Assembly: GCA_005883905.1 (NCBI GenBank)
Contig: VAYD01000373.1
Location: 1 to 5,499, forward strand
Direction of reading: 5' to 3'
Length of the DNA stretch: 5,499 bases
From: Actinomycetota bacterium
GTDB taxonomy: Bacteria > Actinomycetota > Thermoleophilia > Solirubrobacterales > Solirubrobacteraceae
Position numbers and translations under genes: made by a program. The notes under the pieces were generated by a model. It made no database searches. It was not told the DNA's origin and saw only the letters and a program-made list of their open reading frames with translations. Below, piece by piece: positions 4,863-5,499 of the stretch. Position 1 is the stretch's first letter; every line of letters begins with the position of its first letter.

Positions 4863-5499
4863 ATGGCAACAGCTGACGATCTCGACGCCCTCGCCGGCGT
4901 CCTGCGCGACGAGCTGGTCGCGCGCGCCGGCAAGGACGATGCGCAGGGCGACGTCGCGGCCCGTATCCGGGCGCTCGTCGACGAGAAGGCGGGGATCCTC
5001 GACGCGGCGAGCCGCGACGAGCTCGCGCGCAGGGTCGCGCAGCGCTCGTTCGGCCTCGGGCCGCTCGAATCGCTGCTGGCGGACCCCGAGGTCGACGAGG
5101 TCATGGTCTGCGGCACGCGGCCGGTCTGGGTCGAGCGCGCGGGGCGGCTGGAGGCGACGCGCGTCGCGTTCGCCGACGACGCCGAGCTGCTGCACGCGAT
5201 CGAGCGGATCCTCGCGCCGCTCGGCCGGCGCGTCGACGAGGCCGAGCCGCTCTGCGACGCGCGGCTGCCCGACGGCTCGCGCGTGAACGTTGTCATCCCG
5301 CCGCTGGCGCTCGACGGCGCCTCGCTGACGATCCGGCGCTTCCGCCGCCGCGTGCTCGGCCCCGACGACCTGGTGGAGCTCGGGACCTGGAGCCCGCCGC
5401 TGCGCGACCTGCTTCGCAACGCGGTCCGCGCGCGCTGCAACATCCTCGTCAGCGGCGGCACGGGCTCGGGCAAGACGACGACGCTCGGCGCGCTGTCGG
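4863..5499 (+). CDS. cpaF: CpaF/TadA-type Tad (Flp) pilus secretion ATPase, N-terminal part (3' end outside window)
   Basis: ATG 4863 opens a frame that stays open to the right edge (212 full codons). It begins 11 bp after the preceding stop, so the two genes are probably co-transcribed. A helical N-terminal region (1-62) is followed by the family's hallmark FGLGPLESLLADPEVDEVMV (63-82), then APLGRRVDE (118-126), DARLPDGSRVN (132-142), LTIRRF (155-160), and Walker A GGTGSGKT (198-205) near the end. Walker B, Asp and His boxes lie beyond the window. In this secretion ATPase family (GspE/VirB11-like), the hexamer hydrolyses ATP at the cytoplasmic face to drive Flp pilin assembly. The usual MVNG motif reads MVCG here (C83). 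No cpaE gene lies between cpaB and cpaF; the secreted calcium-loop protein occupies that place. No strong ribosome site is visible. Confidence 0.95.
   Translation, partial: MATADDLDALAGVLRDELVARAGKDDAQGDVAARIRALVDEKAGILDAASRDELARRVAQRSFGLGPLESLLADPEVDEVMVCGTRPVWVERAGRLEATRVAFADDAELLHAIERILAPLGRRVDEAEPLCDARLPDGSRVNVVIPPLALDGASLTIRRFRRRVLGPDDLVELGTWSPPLRDLLRNAVRARCNILVSGGTGSGKTTTLGALS

Noticed and set aside
3478..4869. Very long minus-strand open frame (463 codons) opposite the secreted protein
   Set aside because: It is a low-complexity Arg/Val/Glu-rich shadow. The plus strand encodes a signal peptide and recognisable calcium loops, and the plus-strand promoter fits.
1..5499. CRISPR arrays, tRNA or rRNA genes, insertion sequences, attachment sites
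   Set aside because: I saw no regularly spaced direct repeats, tRNA-like folds, transposase frames or terminal repeats on reading both strands.

Overview
The window is very GC-rich, tightly packed bacterial DNA. G or C fills nearly every third codon position in the real frames, start codons are ATG or GTG, and adjacent genes overlap by 4 bp. Family resemblances (a Rho-like paralogue, a Tad/Flp pilus locus with its own two-component system, a possible leaderless secreted-protein gene) suggest a high-GC actinobacterium, perhaps of the Thermoleophilia/Solirubrobacterales type. That assignment is inference; no rRNA or marker gene is present.

Layout. (1) 2-868 (+): 3' part of a gene for a Rho-like protein. 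It keeps the RNA-binding fold and P-loop but has lost several residues and loops that Rho needs for catalysis and translocation. (2) 856-1317 (-): an unrecognised 153-residue acidic protein, convergent with the Rho-like gene and overlapping its 3' end by 13 bp. (3) 1318-1419: a divergent intergenic region. A 9-bp perfect inverted repeat in it runs into the start codon of the next gene. (4) 1420-3419 (+): a run of three genes joined by two GTGA overlaps: an OmpR-type response regulator, a very small sensor-less histidine kinase, and a CpaB/RcpC-type pilus assembly protein. The kinase and cpaB genes each carry one apparent -1 frameshift, and each reads as a complete family member only when two frames are joined. 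(5) 3420-3483: a hairpin directly after the cpaB stop, then a strong match to a sigma-28 (FliA/WhiG) promoter. (6) 3484-4851 (+): a secreted protein with an IPT/TIG-like domain and seven EF-hand-like Asp-rich loops. (7) 4863-5499 (+): the 5' part of cpaF (tadA), the pilus secretion ATPase, cut by the window edge just after its Walker A motif.

Working model: regions 4-7 are the start of a Tad/Flp pilus locus. The two-component pair probably regulates it, CpaB and CpaF build and power the pilus, and the calcium-binding secreted protein is a candidate surface or pilus-associated component, with cpaF probably transcribed from the same sigma-28-type promoter. The most notable points are the sigma-28-type promoter inside a pilus locus, the novel-looking calcium-loop protein, the catalytically degenerate Rho paralogue, and the two frameshifts in neighbouring genes.
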